Assembly: GCF_001941445.1 (NCBI RefSeq)
Contig: NZ_CP009245.1
Location: forward strand, 23,992 to 87,991
Reading direction: 5' to 3'
Length of the DNA stretch: 64,000 nucleotides
Source of the DNA: Corynebacterium aquilae DSM 44791
GTDB taxonomy: Bacteria; Actinomycetota; Actinomycetes; Mycobacteriales; Mycobacteriaceae
Shown: piece by piece, positions 1-7,776 of the stretch
Position numbering within the stretch: the first letter of the stretch is position 1
Layout of the letters: every line of letters starts with the position of its first letter
Notes under the pieces: generated by a model
What the model was told of the DNA's origin: nothing
Databases searched by the model: none
Seen by the model: only the letters and a program-made list of their open reading frames with translations
Position numbers and translations under genes: made by a program

Positions 1-518
1 GTGGGTGGCGGCAAAGGACCGTAGCGCGGTCGCGGCTGCTTTGAAGAAGATCTACACCGCTGCAACGGCAGAGCAGGCGCTTGCGTTTTTGGACGAGTTT
101 GATGCCAGCGACATGGGGCTGAAGTATCCGCAGGCGGTGAAGGCTTGGCGGGATGCGTGGGAGCGTTTCATACCGTTTTTGCAGTTCCCGCCGCAGGCGA
201 GGAAGGTTGTCTACACCACGAATGCGATCGAGTCGATGAATGCGCAGTTGCGTAAAGCGACAAGGAATCGGGGGCAGTTTCCTAATGATGCTGCCGCGGT
301 CAAGGCGTTGTGGTTGATGATCTGCCACATCGAGGACCGGCAGGCGGAGAAAACGAAAAAGAAGGCCGGGCGTGCCCGTGCGGGAACGAGCCGGTTTGTT
401 GAGGGGGTGCGTGTGACTGGGTGGGTTGCGGCCATCAATCAGCTGTCAGCACATTACCCGGATCGGTTCGAGCCTTACCTGTAAGCCGAAGTTCACACAC
501 AAAAAACTTGACACACTC
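1..518 (+). mobile_element. 3' end of an IS256-family (Mutator-type) insertion sequence
   Basis: The window opens inside a Mutator-type transposase gene. After its stop codon at 484 comes a short tail that looks like a terminal inverted repeat, roughly 491-518 (gttcacacac then aaaaaacttgacacactc). The left end lies outside the window, so neither the partner repeat nor a target duplication can be checked. Directly after position 518 the sequence enters the middle of an IS3-type orfA, so this element appears to have inserted into the IS3 element and displaced its 5' part. The exact boundary is inferred. Confidence 0.75.
2..484 (+). CDS. IS256-family transposase, C-terminal part (5' truncated by window edge)
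   Basis: This is about 160 residues of the C-terminal end of a Mutator/IS256 transposase, a DDE enzyme that moves its own insertion sequence. Diagnostic is the stretch around residue 70, YTTNAIESMNAQLRK, which carries the conserved Glu of the DDE triad in this family, followed by the usual basic C-terminal region. Full-length members are about 400 residues, so the two catalytic Asp residues lie upstream of the window. The reading frame is open to the left edge; the apparent GTG at 5 is only an internal valine codon. Whether the complete copy is functional cannot be judged here. Confidence 0.85.
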   Translation, partial: WVAAKDRSAVAAALKKIYTAATAEQALAFLDEFDASDMGLKYPQAVKAWRDAWERFIPFLQFPPQARKVVYTTNAIESMNAQLRKATRNRGQFPNDAAAVKALWLMICHIEDRQAEKTKKKAGRARAGTSRFVEGVRVTGWVAAINQLSAHYPDRFEPYL

Positions 519-525
519 TTCGAAG

Positions 526-762
526 ATGAACGTTTATGGTTGGGCGCAGATTTACCGTGAAAAGGGAAAGTGGGGGTTGATGACGAAGCGGGAACGAGTA
601 GAACAGACTGGTTTTCCAACTCGGGCAAGTCTTGAGGCATCCTTGCCTGATGACGTGGACGAACTGAAGCGACAACTTGCGCAACTAACTGTTGAAAAGG
701 CACTAGTCGACAAGGAGCTCGAGCTTATAAAAAAGACGAGAGCGTCGTACCCGGCAAACTGA
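526..762 (+). pseudogene. IS3-family OrfA remnant
   Basis: These 78 codons match the C-terminal half of an IS3/IS150 OrfA. The first residues (VYGWAQIYREKGKWGL) are the end of the usual helix-turn-helix region. They are followed by a leucine-zipper-like segment (ELKRQLAQLTVEKALVDKEL) that in this family mediates multimerisation. The N-terminal HTH half is gone, cut off at the IS256 junction, so the ATG at 526 is simply the first available Met. The end of the gene carries the A-rich slippery heptamer used for OrfAB production. Confidence 0.75.
729..735 (+). promoter_or_regulatory. Programmed -1 ribosomal frameshift slippery heptamer
   Basis: The heptamer A AAA AAG lies in phase with the orfA codons ata-aaa-aag. 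Slipping back by one base enters the orfB frame, which is open from here through the segment encoding DESVVPGKLSNRNKT into orfB. IS3-family elements use this type of site to make the OrfAB transposase. In this degenerate copy it is presumably a relic. Confidence 0.7.
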
Positions 763-794
763 GCAATCGGAATAAAACGCAGGTCATCGACGCT

Positions 795-1631
795 TTGCGA
801 CATAAGCTACCTCTGCAGATGCTTTTGCAGGCTGCTCAGCTTTCACCATCTAGCTTCTATTACCAACTCCAAGCCTCGAAGAAACCGGATAAGTACTGCG
901 AACTGCGGGAGATGATCGCTGAACATGCCACCCGCTCGCGATGTACCTATGGGTATCGACGACTGAAATACTCCCTTGCACGGGAAGGCATCGTGGTCAG
1001 TGAGAAGGTGATCTGCAAGATCATCAAAGAAGATGGCATCCCAGTGCGATACAAACGCGCTAAAGCCCGCTAAAGCAGTTACAAAGGTGAGATCGCGCCT
1101 GCCGCACCAAACCTGTTCAAGCAAAGGTTCTCTGCATCTAAGCCAGGCAGACTTTGGCTTACTAATATCACCGAAATGGCTGCTGATGACGGCAAAGTGT
1201 ACCTGTCCGCGCTGATTGATTGCTTCGATTCAAAAGTCGTGGGTTGGGCAGTGGGGTTCAATCCTGACCAAATGCTGGTTGACATAAGCTTGCAGAAAGC
1301 GTTGCAGCACAATCCACCTGATGATCCGAAAAAGCTCGTTATTCATTCCGACCGTGGATGTCAGTATCGAAGCAGGAACTGGTTCGAGGCAGCGAAGACC
1401 GTCGGGTTTCAACAGTGGAAGTCACGAAAAGGATGCAGCCCCGATAATGCTGCTTGTGAAGGGTTTTTCGGCCGTTTGAAAGTGGAAATGTTTCATGACT
1501 ACAAATGGTCGAAGAAAACAGAACTAGCTCAAGCTGTTGAAGACTACCTTCAGTTCTGTAACAATTCCCGAATCAGTAATGCCCTTGATGGAATGACTAT
1601 CGCAGAGCATCAACATATGCTGGCGGTCTAA
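795..1631 (+). pseudogene. IS3-family OrfB transposase, interrupted by an in-frame stop and a catalytic Asp to Asn change
   Basis: OrfB carries the N-terminal HTH_21-like region (YGYRRLKYSLAREG) and the DDE integrase core. Both halves are in the same frame but separated by a TAA at 1071-1073, where RAKAR is followed by stop and then SSYKGEIAPAAPN. Downstream, the first catalytic motif, normally W-x-T-D, reads WLTNIT, so the codon at 1164-1166 is Asn instead of Asp. The second Asp (HSDRGCQY) and the Glu (ACEGFFGRLK) are present. Two independent lesions therefore make a functional enzyme very unlikely. The 3' half could restart at the ATG at 1176 but would lack the first catalytic residue. Confidence 0.85.
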
Positions 1632-1836
1632 ACTGTCCAGAAAACAGTCCGCACCCCCACCTGCAACTTAAACCGTGTCTACGGCAGTGAACATTTGGAA
1701 TGCCCCACGGAGATCAACTCACTGAATAAGCGTGCGAAACTCAACCCCACGACCTTTGGGCCATTTGCTTTCGGCTTCGAGAAGGGCGAAGGTTTGGGAG
1801 CTGCTGGCGAGATGTGAACCCGCCAGCACGCAAAGA

Positions 1837-2691
1837 TCAATCGCAAAACGGTGCACCCAGGGGCGGAGTAGTATCGGACGGCCACATGCACGTAGATGGG
1901 TCAATGTTGATGGTCACGTGCTCGCCATTTCTTCCGGCATAGGCACTGGATAGTGGTTCTCCTAAGGAATGCCCGAGGCGGATTTCGGTGGCTGTTCTCG
2001 TCTCAATTTTGCCCGGCGCACTGATCAGTTCCGCTGTAAAGGAGGTGGGTGCGTCTAATTCAAGGAACAGCACACGCTGACCGGCTGATGGCGGGTTTCC
2101 GTTCTTCTCGGGGTAAGTATTGGCGAACTCGTAGCCGCTCAAATCACGGATCGTGCCGGAGTAAGCCTGGGTGGAGCCGCCTCCTGTGGCTTGTCCTCCC
2201 GCTGCGGGGGTGCTGCCGTCTGTGGGTGCGGACGTGGAGTAGATGTACACGTGCGCATCGTTACCGCCTGAGCAGTGCACAACGTCTGTGCCGGAACAGC
2301 TCATGGTGTAGGTTGCGCCGGTGACAGGGGAGTAGGCGTTGACGGTGACATTGGTATTGCCGTCTTTGACCCATTGGTCCACGAATTGCTGGCGCACGCT
2401 TTCGGCGAAGGCGGCGCTGGTGTTTCGGCCGGCGGATGCCCGTGGGTAGTCCTGTGGGGAACGCTGCCCGCCGGCGGCTTGTGGATCGCCGGGCTTGGGT
2501 GCACCAGCGTGATCTGCTGGGTTGGCGGCAGCGTTGGGGTCGCGTTTGACGGTGACTGTCGTAGTTTGCGCGTGCCGCCCGGGCATACCACCACTGCAGC
2601 CTGCCAGTGTCAGCGCGACAATGCTAAGGGCCGCGGGGAGAGCCTTGGCGAAAGCGACGCTGTGGTGTGGTGCTGTGTGGTGTTTACGCAT
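1837..2691 (-). CDS. Secreted lipoprotein of unknown function
   Basis: The predicted product of 284 residues starts with a basic n-region, a hydrophobic core (ALPAALSIVALTLAG) and a lipobox, LAGC, with Cys at about residue 32. It should therefore be diacylglycerol-modified and anchored outside the membrane. A Pro/Ala/Gly-rich linker follows and then a compact domain containing paired cysteines (SCSGTDVVHC near the middle, and the last Cys two residues before the end). The start at 2691 gives a normal-length signal peptide. An in-frame ATG at 2763 has a better Shine-Dalgarno-like GGGAG but would add 24 residues before the signal. The gene stands alone, between IS debris and a terminator. I recognise no family. 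Confidence 0.7.
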   Translation of the reverse strand: MRKHHTAPHHSVAFAKALPAALSIVALTLAGCSGGMPGRHAQTTTVTVKRDPNAAANPADHAGAPKPGDPQAAGGQRSPQDYPRASAGRNTSAAFAESVRQQFVDQWVKDGNTNVTVNAYSPVTGATYTMSCSGTDVVHCSGGNDAHVYIYSTSAPTDGSTPAAGGQATGGGSTQAYSGTIRDLSGYEFANTYPEKNGNPPSAGQRVLFLELDAPTSFTAELISAPGKIETRTATEIRLGHSLGEPLSSAYAGRNGEHVTINIDPSTCMWPSDTTPPLGAPFCD

Positions 2692-2830
2692 GGATTGATG
2701 GTTCTTCGGGCGCGGGAAGTTTCCTGTATCGAAGAGTCTATCGGGTGGGGGTATCGCAGACATGGTCTTTGTGCTGCTCCCAGGGGGCGATAATGCTGCT
2801 TCTTACCGCGTGTTGGAGGACCTGTATAGG

Positions 2831-2883
2831 AAAACAAAAAACCGGCCGTCATCGTGCAGACAGTGTCTGTGATGACGGCCGGT
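2831..2883 (-). terminator. Rho-independent terminator downstream of the Ala/Lys-rich protein gene
   Basis: A 13-bp stem (accggccgtcatc at 2841-2853 pairing with gatgacggccggt at 2871-2883) encloses a second small stem. On the minus strand it is followed by a T-rich run, the complement of aaaacaaaaa at 2831-2840. It sits just past the stop of the minus-strand gene ending at 2933. Confidence 0.85.
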
Positions 2884-2932
2884 GAAGCGTTTTAGCTGTC
2901 GTGAGGGGTTTTTAAGCCCTGCAGCTACTCAT

Positions 2933-4051
2933 TTAGCGCTTGTTGTTGTTACGACCACCGCGGTTGTTGTTGCGGTTGCGGTTGCGGTTGTTGTTTCCGC
3001 CACGGTTGTTGCCACCGCGGTTGTTTTGCTGGGCCTTCTGGTTGGCCTTGTCGGCAGCTTCCTTAGCCTTCTCAGCGGCCTTGTCAGCGGCGTCCTCGGC
3101 GTCGGCCTTGACCTCTTCAACCTTTTCGGCAGCCTTCTCGGCGGCGTCGGAGTTCTTGGCTTCCTCGACCTTGGCCTCAGCCTTGTCGGCGAGATCTTCA
3201 GCCTTGTCGGTGGCCTTGTCGGCAACCTCTTCGGCCTTCTCGGATACCTTGTCGGCGGCCTGCTGGGCCTGTGCCTTTACCTCGTCGACCTTCTCAGAGA
3301 TGGCCTCGGCGGCGTCGGAAGCCTTGGCGTCCTCAACCTTGTCTTCGACGGCAGCTGCAACGTCGAGGGCGACGTCGGTGGCCTTCTCCTTAGCAGCGTC
3401 AGCTGCCTTGGAGGCGTGGGTGGCGGCAGCGGCAGCCTTGTCGGCGGCGGTGTCCTTGATGGTCTGCGCGGTTTCGGTGGCCTTGGAGGCGAAGTCCTCA
3501 ACGCGCGGCGGCAGGTTCAGGTCCTCGTCCTTGCGGTTTTTGAGCACGTAAACGATGCCGGCAATGACGGAAACCAGCAGGCCGACCAGGGTCATGTTGC
3601 TGACCAGGGAACGACCTTGCTTGCGGCCGAGCTTCTTGTCGATCTTCTTCTGGGCCTTGGTAGCAGCCTTGGTGGCCTTCTTCTCAACCTTGGCGGCGCG
3701 ACGCTTGGAGGCGCCTCGCAGCTGCTTGGTCTTCTTCTTGGCGTCCTTGCTGAGATCCTCAGCCTTGTCGGAGGCGTCGTTGAACAGCTCGAGGGAGCGT
3801 TCCTGGGCCTCGGCGAAACGCTCGCGGGCGACCTTGGAGATCTTGCCGACCTGATCGGTGACGTCCTTGGAGGTCTCGGAGGCAACCTTGCTGCCGTCGT
3901 CGAGCAGCTTCTGGGCACCAGCGTTGTAGCGATCAGCGGCATCGGCCAGCGCATCGTAGGCTTCGGCGGCCTTCTTCTCGCGGTAATCGTTAAAGGCCTT
4001 GTATGCCTTGGTGGCAGCCTTCATCGCCATTTTCAGTGTCGTGGGATTCAT
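2933..4051 (-). CDS. Membrane-anchored Ala/Lys/Glu-rich helical protein with Asn/Arg/Gly-rich tail
   Basis: The product has 372 residues. Residues 1-145 are a charged helical region rich in Lys and Ala, and about 150-170 form a single hydrophobic segment (MTLVGLLVSVIAGIVYVL). From about 190 to 340 it is a long low-complexity helix of Ala/Lys/Glu/Asp repeats of the type AADKAAEKAKEAADKA. The final 32 residues are Asn/Arg/Gly-rich with several RGG units. The helix resembles apolipoprotein-like or YtxH-like proteins in composition only, and the tail resembles RGG-type RNA-binding tails. The ATG at 4051 is chosen because CTGAGGAG lies 5-6 nt upstream; an earlier ATG at 4084 lacks this. The function is unknown. 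A membrane-tethered scaffold or nucleoid/RNA-contacting role is speculation. Confidence 0.75.
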   Translation of the reverse strand: MNPTTLKMAMKAATKAYKAFNDYREKKAAEAYDALADAADRYNAGAQKLLDDGSKVASETSKDVTDQVGKISKVARERFAEAQERSLELFNDASDKAEDLSKDAKKKTKQLRGASKRRAAKVEKKATKAATKAQKKIDKKLGRKQGRSLVSNMTLVGLLVSVIAGIVYVLKNRKDEDLNLPPRVEDFASKATETAQTIKDTAADKAAAAATHASKAADAAKEKATDVALDVAAAVEDKVEDAKASDAAEAISEKVDEVKAQAQQAADKVSEKAEEVADKATDKAEDLADKAEAKVEEAKNSDAAEKAAEKVEEVKADAEDAADKAAEKAKEAADKANQKAQQNNRGGNNRGGNNNRNRNRNNNRGGRNNNKR

Positions 4052-4730
4052 GAATCTCCTCAGGTGAAACGTCAGTGTGTTCAAACTTTTATCGTGCGCT
4101 TTTCGGCGCGCATCCGGTGCGAACGATGGCTAAAACATCGTCGAAAACAACACTGCCGTGTGCGTAAAACAGACGCTGTTTCCCACGGCTGCGACAACGT
4201 AGCTGTGGGAATGCTGTCTTCGGTGGCGGATTCACAGTGAACAACAGTCCACTTCCTGCGAAAGCACAGGGCGTGAGGGGCCGCCACGGCGCGTAACCGG
4301 TGTTTTATCTATTGTACGGGCATGTGTTTTCCCACGGCTACCCAGTCCGCGGGCTGCGACAAACGGGTGAAAGATCTGTCGGAAAAATTCTCGCTGAGAG
4401 CGAACATCTCCCACCCAGCTCCATCCTGATCGGGCAAGGCCCGGAGGACACCGCGCCATCGCTGCACGGCATATTTTTGTGCCGGGGCGAAAAGGCCATA
4501 ACCACCGTGTGGTGAGCATGCCTGTGCCGACAATGTACAGTTCAGAGGCACTTTTTGCGCTGCTAGTTGTGGCGCAGATGGTACTCGATGTGCCGAAAAG
4601 ACATGTTTGGTCGGTGGCGGTACAGCGACCGGATGAGGTGCCAGCAGGGGAGGAATCTGGTGGGTGCGCGGTGGGGGATTGCCGTGTTTTTCCCACCCGC
4701 TGGCTGTGTGTTGTGTATAGGATGGCCTGC
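4052..4730. other. Long intergenic region upstream of ppiA; no gene recognised
   Basis: The region separates two divergent genes. I see no convincing coding frame. It contains a stem-loop at 4180-4211 (ttcccacggct pairing with agctgtgggaa). A related tttcccacggct segment recurs at about 4328. The 3' end carries the ppiA promoter. Confidence 0.5.
4718..4723 (+). promoter_or_regulatory. Leaderless -10 element of ppiA
   Basis: TAGGAT (pattern TANNNT) ends 7 nt before the ATG at 4731, placing the transcript start at or next to the start codon. The AGGA inside it could alternatively act as a ribosome binding site of an upstream-initiated mRNA. Confidence 0.45.
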
Positions 4731-5255
4731 ATGACCATCAAGACCGCAACTGCGATTATGCACACCAACAAGGGCGATATCTCTATCGACCTGTTCGGTA
4801 ACCACGCCCCCGAGACTGTCGCCAACTTTGTTGGTTTGGCTGACGGCTCCAAGGAGTACAACACCACCAACGCCAAGGGTGAGGCCACTGGCCCGTTCTA
4901 CGACGGTGCGGTGTTCCACCGCGTCATCGATGGCTTCATGATCCAGGGTGGCGACCCGACCGGCACCGGTCGTGGCGGCCCCGGCTACATGTTCGCCGAC
5001 GAGTTCCACCCGGAGCTCCGCTTCGATCGCCCCTTCCTGCTGGCCATGGCTAACGCCGGCCCGGGCACCAACGGCTCCCAGTTCTTCATCACTGTGGCTC
5101 CGACCCCGCACCTGAACAACCGCCACACCATCTTCGGTGAGGTCACCGACGAGGCATCCCAGAAGGTTGTTGCTGAGATCGCCGGCACCGCCACCGACCG
5201 CATGGACCGCCCGACCTCCCCGGTGGTTATCGAGTCCATCGAGATCGTTCAATAA
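4731..5255 (+). CDS. ppiA: Cyclophilin-type peptidyl-prolyl cis-trans isomerase
   Basis: PpiA accelerates cis-trans isomerisation at Xaa-Pro bonds during protein folding. The 174-residue product is a single cyclophilin domain. It has the [19 protein letters not shown] active-site segment with the catalytic Arg, the [15 protein letters not shown] segment and the [11 protein letters not shown] segment. There is no signal peptide, so it should be cytoplasmic. The ATG at 4731 gives the usual [15 protein letters not shown] beginning. The open frame continues upstream, but that extension has no cyclophilin homology. The gene is followed by a strong terminator and then by a rhomboid gene, the usual corynebacterial neighbourhood. 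Confidence 0.95.
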   Translation: MTIKTATAIMHTNKGDISIDLFGNHAPETVANFVGLADGSKEYNTTNAKGEATGPFYDGAVFHRVIDGFMIQGGDPTGTGRGGPGYMFADEFHPELRFDRPFLLAMANAGPGTNGSQFFITVAPTPHLNNRHTIFGEVTDEASQKVVAEIAGTATDRMDRPTSPVVIESIEIVQ

Positions 5256-5304
5256 CACCACCTTTTTCTCCGCCCCGTGAGGTGTCATTCCACGGAAAGT
5301 GAGA

Positions 5305-5346
5305 CAAATGCCCGTGCATGCAGCTGCGTGCACGGGCATTTTTATG
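5305..5346 (+). terminator. Rho-independent terminator of ppiA
   Basis: The arms aaatgcccgtgcatgc and gcgtgcacgggcattt form a long stem with a short loop, followed by tttttat. It lies 50 nt after the ppiA stop. Confidence 0.9.
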
Positions 5347-5428
5347 CCCTTAACCGGGCCAGGAAAACTCTAAGACACGGCCCCGCCCGGGCGCGGTTGA
5401 TGCGGATTGTGTGCAAGGCTAACTAGCT

Positions 5429-6127
5429 ATGACAACAAAAGAAACCCTCAAACGCTACTACCACTACACCCCGGCAACGTTTTCGCTTGTGGCGTTTATG
5501 GTCGCACTGTATGTGATCACCGCCGTGGACGCGATGAGCCTGAACAACAACATGGATTCCTGGATTGGGGTGCATTGGGGAACCTACCCGCGGGTGATGG
5601 GCGAATTACCATTTGGCCCGTTGCGGGGGTTGGGTGGCATTGTGCTGCACTCCGGCATCACCCACCTGCTGTTTAACTGCTTCATGCTGTATCTGCTCGG
5701 CCAGGATCTGGAGCGCGCATTGAGCTCGCGGATGATGTACGAATTGTTCTTTGTCGGCGGGCTCGGGGCGAGCGCCTTCATCGTGTTTTTAGCGCCCGAT
5801 GCGTTCACCGTCGGCGCCAGTGGTGCGATTTTCGCGCTGATGGTGGTGTTGCTGGCGCTGCGCTACCGGATGGGTGGCGACTATCGGGGCGTGTTGACCC
5901 TGATCGCCATCAATGTGGTGTGGACCTTTATTGGCAGCGGGGTGAGCATTTGGGGGCACCTGGGTGGTCTCGTGACCGGGGCGGTGCTGTCCTTGGTGCT
6001 TATGAAAGCGAAAAATGCGCGCGCCGCAGAGATCGGATTTCTTGGCGTGGGGGTAGTTGCCGTGGTGGCCATCGTGGTGGGCAGCATGGCGCAGACTGCA
6101 CAGCTGGGGATAGCCGGCTGGGGATAA
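5429..6127 (+). CDS. Rhomboid-family intramembrane serine protease
   Basis: Rhomboid proteases cleave transmembrane segments of membrane proteins within the bilayer. This 232-residue protein has about six to seven hydrophobic helices. It has the loop/TM2 motif HSGITHLLFN (His and Asn of the oxyanion site), the catalytic Ser in GASGAIFAL, and the catalytic His in WGHLGGLVTG. All catalytic elements are intact. The ATG at 5429 is preceded by AAGG about ten bases upstream. It lies between ppiA and crgA, a position conserved in related genomes, but the sequence does not show the substrate. Confidence 0.92.
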   Translation: MTTKETLKRYYHYTPATFSLVAFMVALYVITAVDAMSLNNNMDSWIGVHWGTYPRVMGELPFGPLRGLGGIVLHSGITHLLFNCFMLYLLGQDLERALSSRMMYELFFVGGLGASAFIVFLAPDAFTVGASGAIFALMVVLLALRYRMGGDYRGVLTLIAINVVWTFIGSGVSIWGHLGGLVTGAVLSLVLMKAKNARAAEIGFLGVGVVAVVAIVVGSMAQTAQLGIAGWG

Positions 6128-6777
6128 ATTCCACAACCTGTGGCTTCATTTTTGCGCAGCCCCTGGGGATTTCACACACAGGTGTGTTATCCACAGGGGT
6201 TTTCCACATTGTGGATGGTTACATTTTTGTAATTTACCCTTTGTGTGTACGAAGGATTCGCCAGCACATCGAAAAACACCAGGTCGCAAGATTTTTTGTT
6301 CGAATCCAATCGAACATCAGACCTTTGTGTGGATTAGTGCACAGCTTTATCCACAGGCTGTGCATGAAGGCCCATGCACAATGCCATCCACAGCCTGTGG
6401 ATAACTCTGTGAACAACCCAGTGCATGAAGTTGTCCACAGATTACCTGTGTGTAATTCGCCGTATCTGTGGATAACTTTTCTCAGCAGTCACACCAGTCA
6501 CCTCCCCCACACGGGTGAGCCCGGGGACTGTGCACAACCACCCCACCATCACACCCACACACCCCACACCCCCTCACACACCCCACCCTCCCGCATCCCC
6601 ACCAGCACCCCCACAAGCCCCGCAAAAGCCCGCAAAAAGCACAAAAACCCTTGTTAGCCTAGAAACCACCTGGCCCCTGCCATGGCCCCCGCCATGGTCC
6701 CCACAGAAAACCCCACAAACCACCGCCACCACACGCGCCCACCAACAAATCTTCCCCCGCGCCAAGGAGCAAACCCC
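6128..6777. other. Intergenic region with a DnaA-box cluster (first half) and a C/A-rich stretch (second half)
   Basis: No gene is apparent. The first 350 bp are relatively AT-rich and contain many copies of TTATCCACA-like nonamers on both strands. From about 6500 to 6760 the plus strand becomes markedly C/A-rich and repetitive (cccacacaccc-like) without clear repeats or hairpins. Confidence 0.6.
6187..6475. promoter_or_regulatory. Cluster of DnaA-box sequences
   Basis: Perfect TTATCCACA nonamers occur at 6187-6195 (+), 6347-6355 (+), 6396-6404 (-) and 6467-6475 (-). Single-mismatch copies occur at 6200-6208 (+, TTTTCCACA), 6328-6336 (-, TAATCCACA) and 6431-6439 (+, TTGTCCACA). Two-mismatch copies occur at 6210-6218 and 6384-6392. 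Between 6218 and 6245 lies an AT-rich tract. Such spacing and density is typical of origins or of DnaA-titrating loci. No dnaA or dnaN gene flanks it here. Confidence 0.7.
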
Positions 6778-7140
6778 ATGAACGACACCGCCATCCGCCA
6801 CCGCTGGGCCCTACTAGTGACCACACTGACCGCAGCCATCGCCCTACTGTCGATGACCTCCAGCGCAAGCAACAACCTCATCACACTGTCGTTCATCCTC
6901 GTCGGCGTCGGCGACCTGCTGATCATCTACCGCAACGCCAAAAACCCCAAAAACCCACCCACAGCGTTCTACGGCCTCACCGCCACCGCAGTGCTCGCCG
7001 TGCTGCTCGGCATACTCACCGACCTTGGCGACGCCACCCGGCTGCTCATCATCGGCTTCAGCTTCGTCGTCTTCTTCATCATCAGCTTCGTTTTGTGGGG
7101 ATACGTCACCGACGCCGAGCGCGACACCCGCACCCCCTAA
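6778..7140 (+). CDS. Small integral membrane protein, four predicted helices
   Basis: The 120-residue product is almost entirely hydrophobic. Four segments stand out: WALLVTTLTAAIALLSM, LITLSFILVGVGDLLII, LTATAVLAVLLGIL and LLIIGFSFVVFFIISFVLW. Short charged loops and a soluble acidic/basic C-terminus (TDAERDTRTP) complete it. The ATG at 6778 is supported by AAGGAG eight bases upstream; upstream in-frame extensions are low-complexity Pro/His sequence. No family is recognised. It sits between the DnaA-box region and the convergent crgA. Confidence 0.75.
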   Translation: MNDTAIRHRWALLVTTLTAAIALLSMTSSASNNLITLSFILVGVGDLLIIYRNAKNPKNPPTAFYGLTATAVLAVLLGILTDLGDATRLLIIGFSFVVFFIISFVLWGYVTDAERDTRTP

Positions 7141-7189
7141 CCACCACCCAACACCCCAGACCGCCACAACAGCGGCCACAACACCCCCA

Positions 7190-7242
7190 CACAACAAAAA
7201 CCTCCACCCGCCAAGCCCAAAGGCCTAGCAGCGGTGGAGGTT
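7190..7242 (-). terminator. Rho-independent terminator of crgA
   Basis: The arms aacctccacc (about 7199-7208) and ggtggaggtt (7233-7242) pair. Read on the minus strand the stem is followed by TTTTTGTTGT. It may also stop the convergent membrane-protein gene. Confidence 0.75.
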
Positions 7243-7256
7243 AGACGTTCTAGCGC

Positions 7257-7520
7257 TTAGCGCCAGCCCACAGTCATCAACAAACCAATGATGAACATGC
7301 CGAAACCAACAGCGTAGTTCCACGGCCCCAAACGAACCATCAGATCAATCTGCGGGCCGGCCAAGTAGTTCACGATCAGCCACAACAAACCGGCGATCAT
7401 GAAGCCGAACATGATGATCTTGTACCACAGCGGAGTGCCGCCGGAGTTGATCTTCACCGGGGTACGGTTCGCCGAAGACCCGGCGACGACAGGAGTGGCG
7501 GAGACTTTTGCCTTAGGCAT
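7257..7520 (-). CDS. crgA: Cell division protein CrgA
   Basis: CrgA is a small two-helix membrane protein of actinobacteria that helps recruit division and peptidoglycan-synthesis proteins to the septum. The 87-residue product has the basic N-terminus MPKAKVSA. It has two transmembrane segments ([21 protein letters not shown] and [19 protein letters not shown]) and the conserved WNYAVGFG motif between them. The start at 7520 gives the normal length; GAGG lies about 11 bases upstream. It follows the pknB gene in the same direction, separated by a hairpin and about 250 bp, so it probably has its own promoter. Confidence 0.93.
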   Translation of the reverse strand: MPKAKVSATPVVAGSSANRTPVKINSGGTPLWYKIIMFGFMIAGLLWLIVNYLAGPQIDLMVRLGPWNYAVGFGMFIIGLLMTVGWR

Positions 7521-7698
7521 GGTGGTTAAAACCTCGTTTGGGTTGTGCACAACGCGCCCGGCAACAAAACCAAGCCACGCAAGTGCGCATATTCGAATCT
7601 GACAGCACCCGCTGGGCGGATACCTTAAACCTAGTTGCGCAGTAACTCTACCAGGTTTTCAACCACAAACAGCCCAGGCCACCCCACACTGCCCCAGA

Positions 7699-7735
7699 CT
7701 GCCCCGCACAGTCACGCAAAGAGCATGCGGGGCAG
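7699..7735 (-). terminator. Hairpin downstream of pknB
   Basis: A perfect 10-bp stem, ctgccccgca with tgcggggcag, lies between the end of pknB and crgA. There is no U-rich tail on the minus strand, so termination is plausible but unproven. A second small stem (ggccac/gtggcc) lies at about 7738-7758. Confidence 0.45.
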
Positions 7736-7776
7736 CCAGGCCACAGCCTTGGGTGGCCGAAACGCCGCTAAAAAGG

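Larger units (their letters stand above)
519..1659 (+). mobile_element. Truncated IS3-family (IS150-like) element
   Basis: The element contains the second half of orfA, a frameshift region, and orfB with an integrase core. Its right end is probably near 1659, where a terminal-repeat-like run (ctgtccagaaaacagtccgc then accccca) ends in CA, as IS3 elements do. The left half of orfA and the left terminal repeat are missing and replaced by the IS256-type end. Together with a premature stop and a substituted catalytic Asp in orfB, this copy should be immobile. Confidence 0.8.

Noticed and set aside
2882-4240. 452-codon Leu/Val/Gly-rich frame opposite the Ala/Lys-rich protein gene
   Set aside because: It mirrors the low-complexity repeat of the real gene, has no ribosome binding site and covers its terminator.
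4232-4888. 218-codon frame on the minus strand overlapping ppiA
   Set aside because: It overlaps a certain ppiA gene and has no recognisable family or start signal.
6128-6480. The chromosomal origin oriC itself
   Set aside because: The DnaA boxes fit, but neither dnaA nor dnaN is adjacent, and the corynebacterial origin is normally between or near those. A titration site is the more cautious reading.
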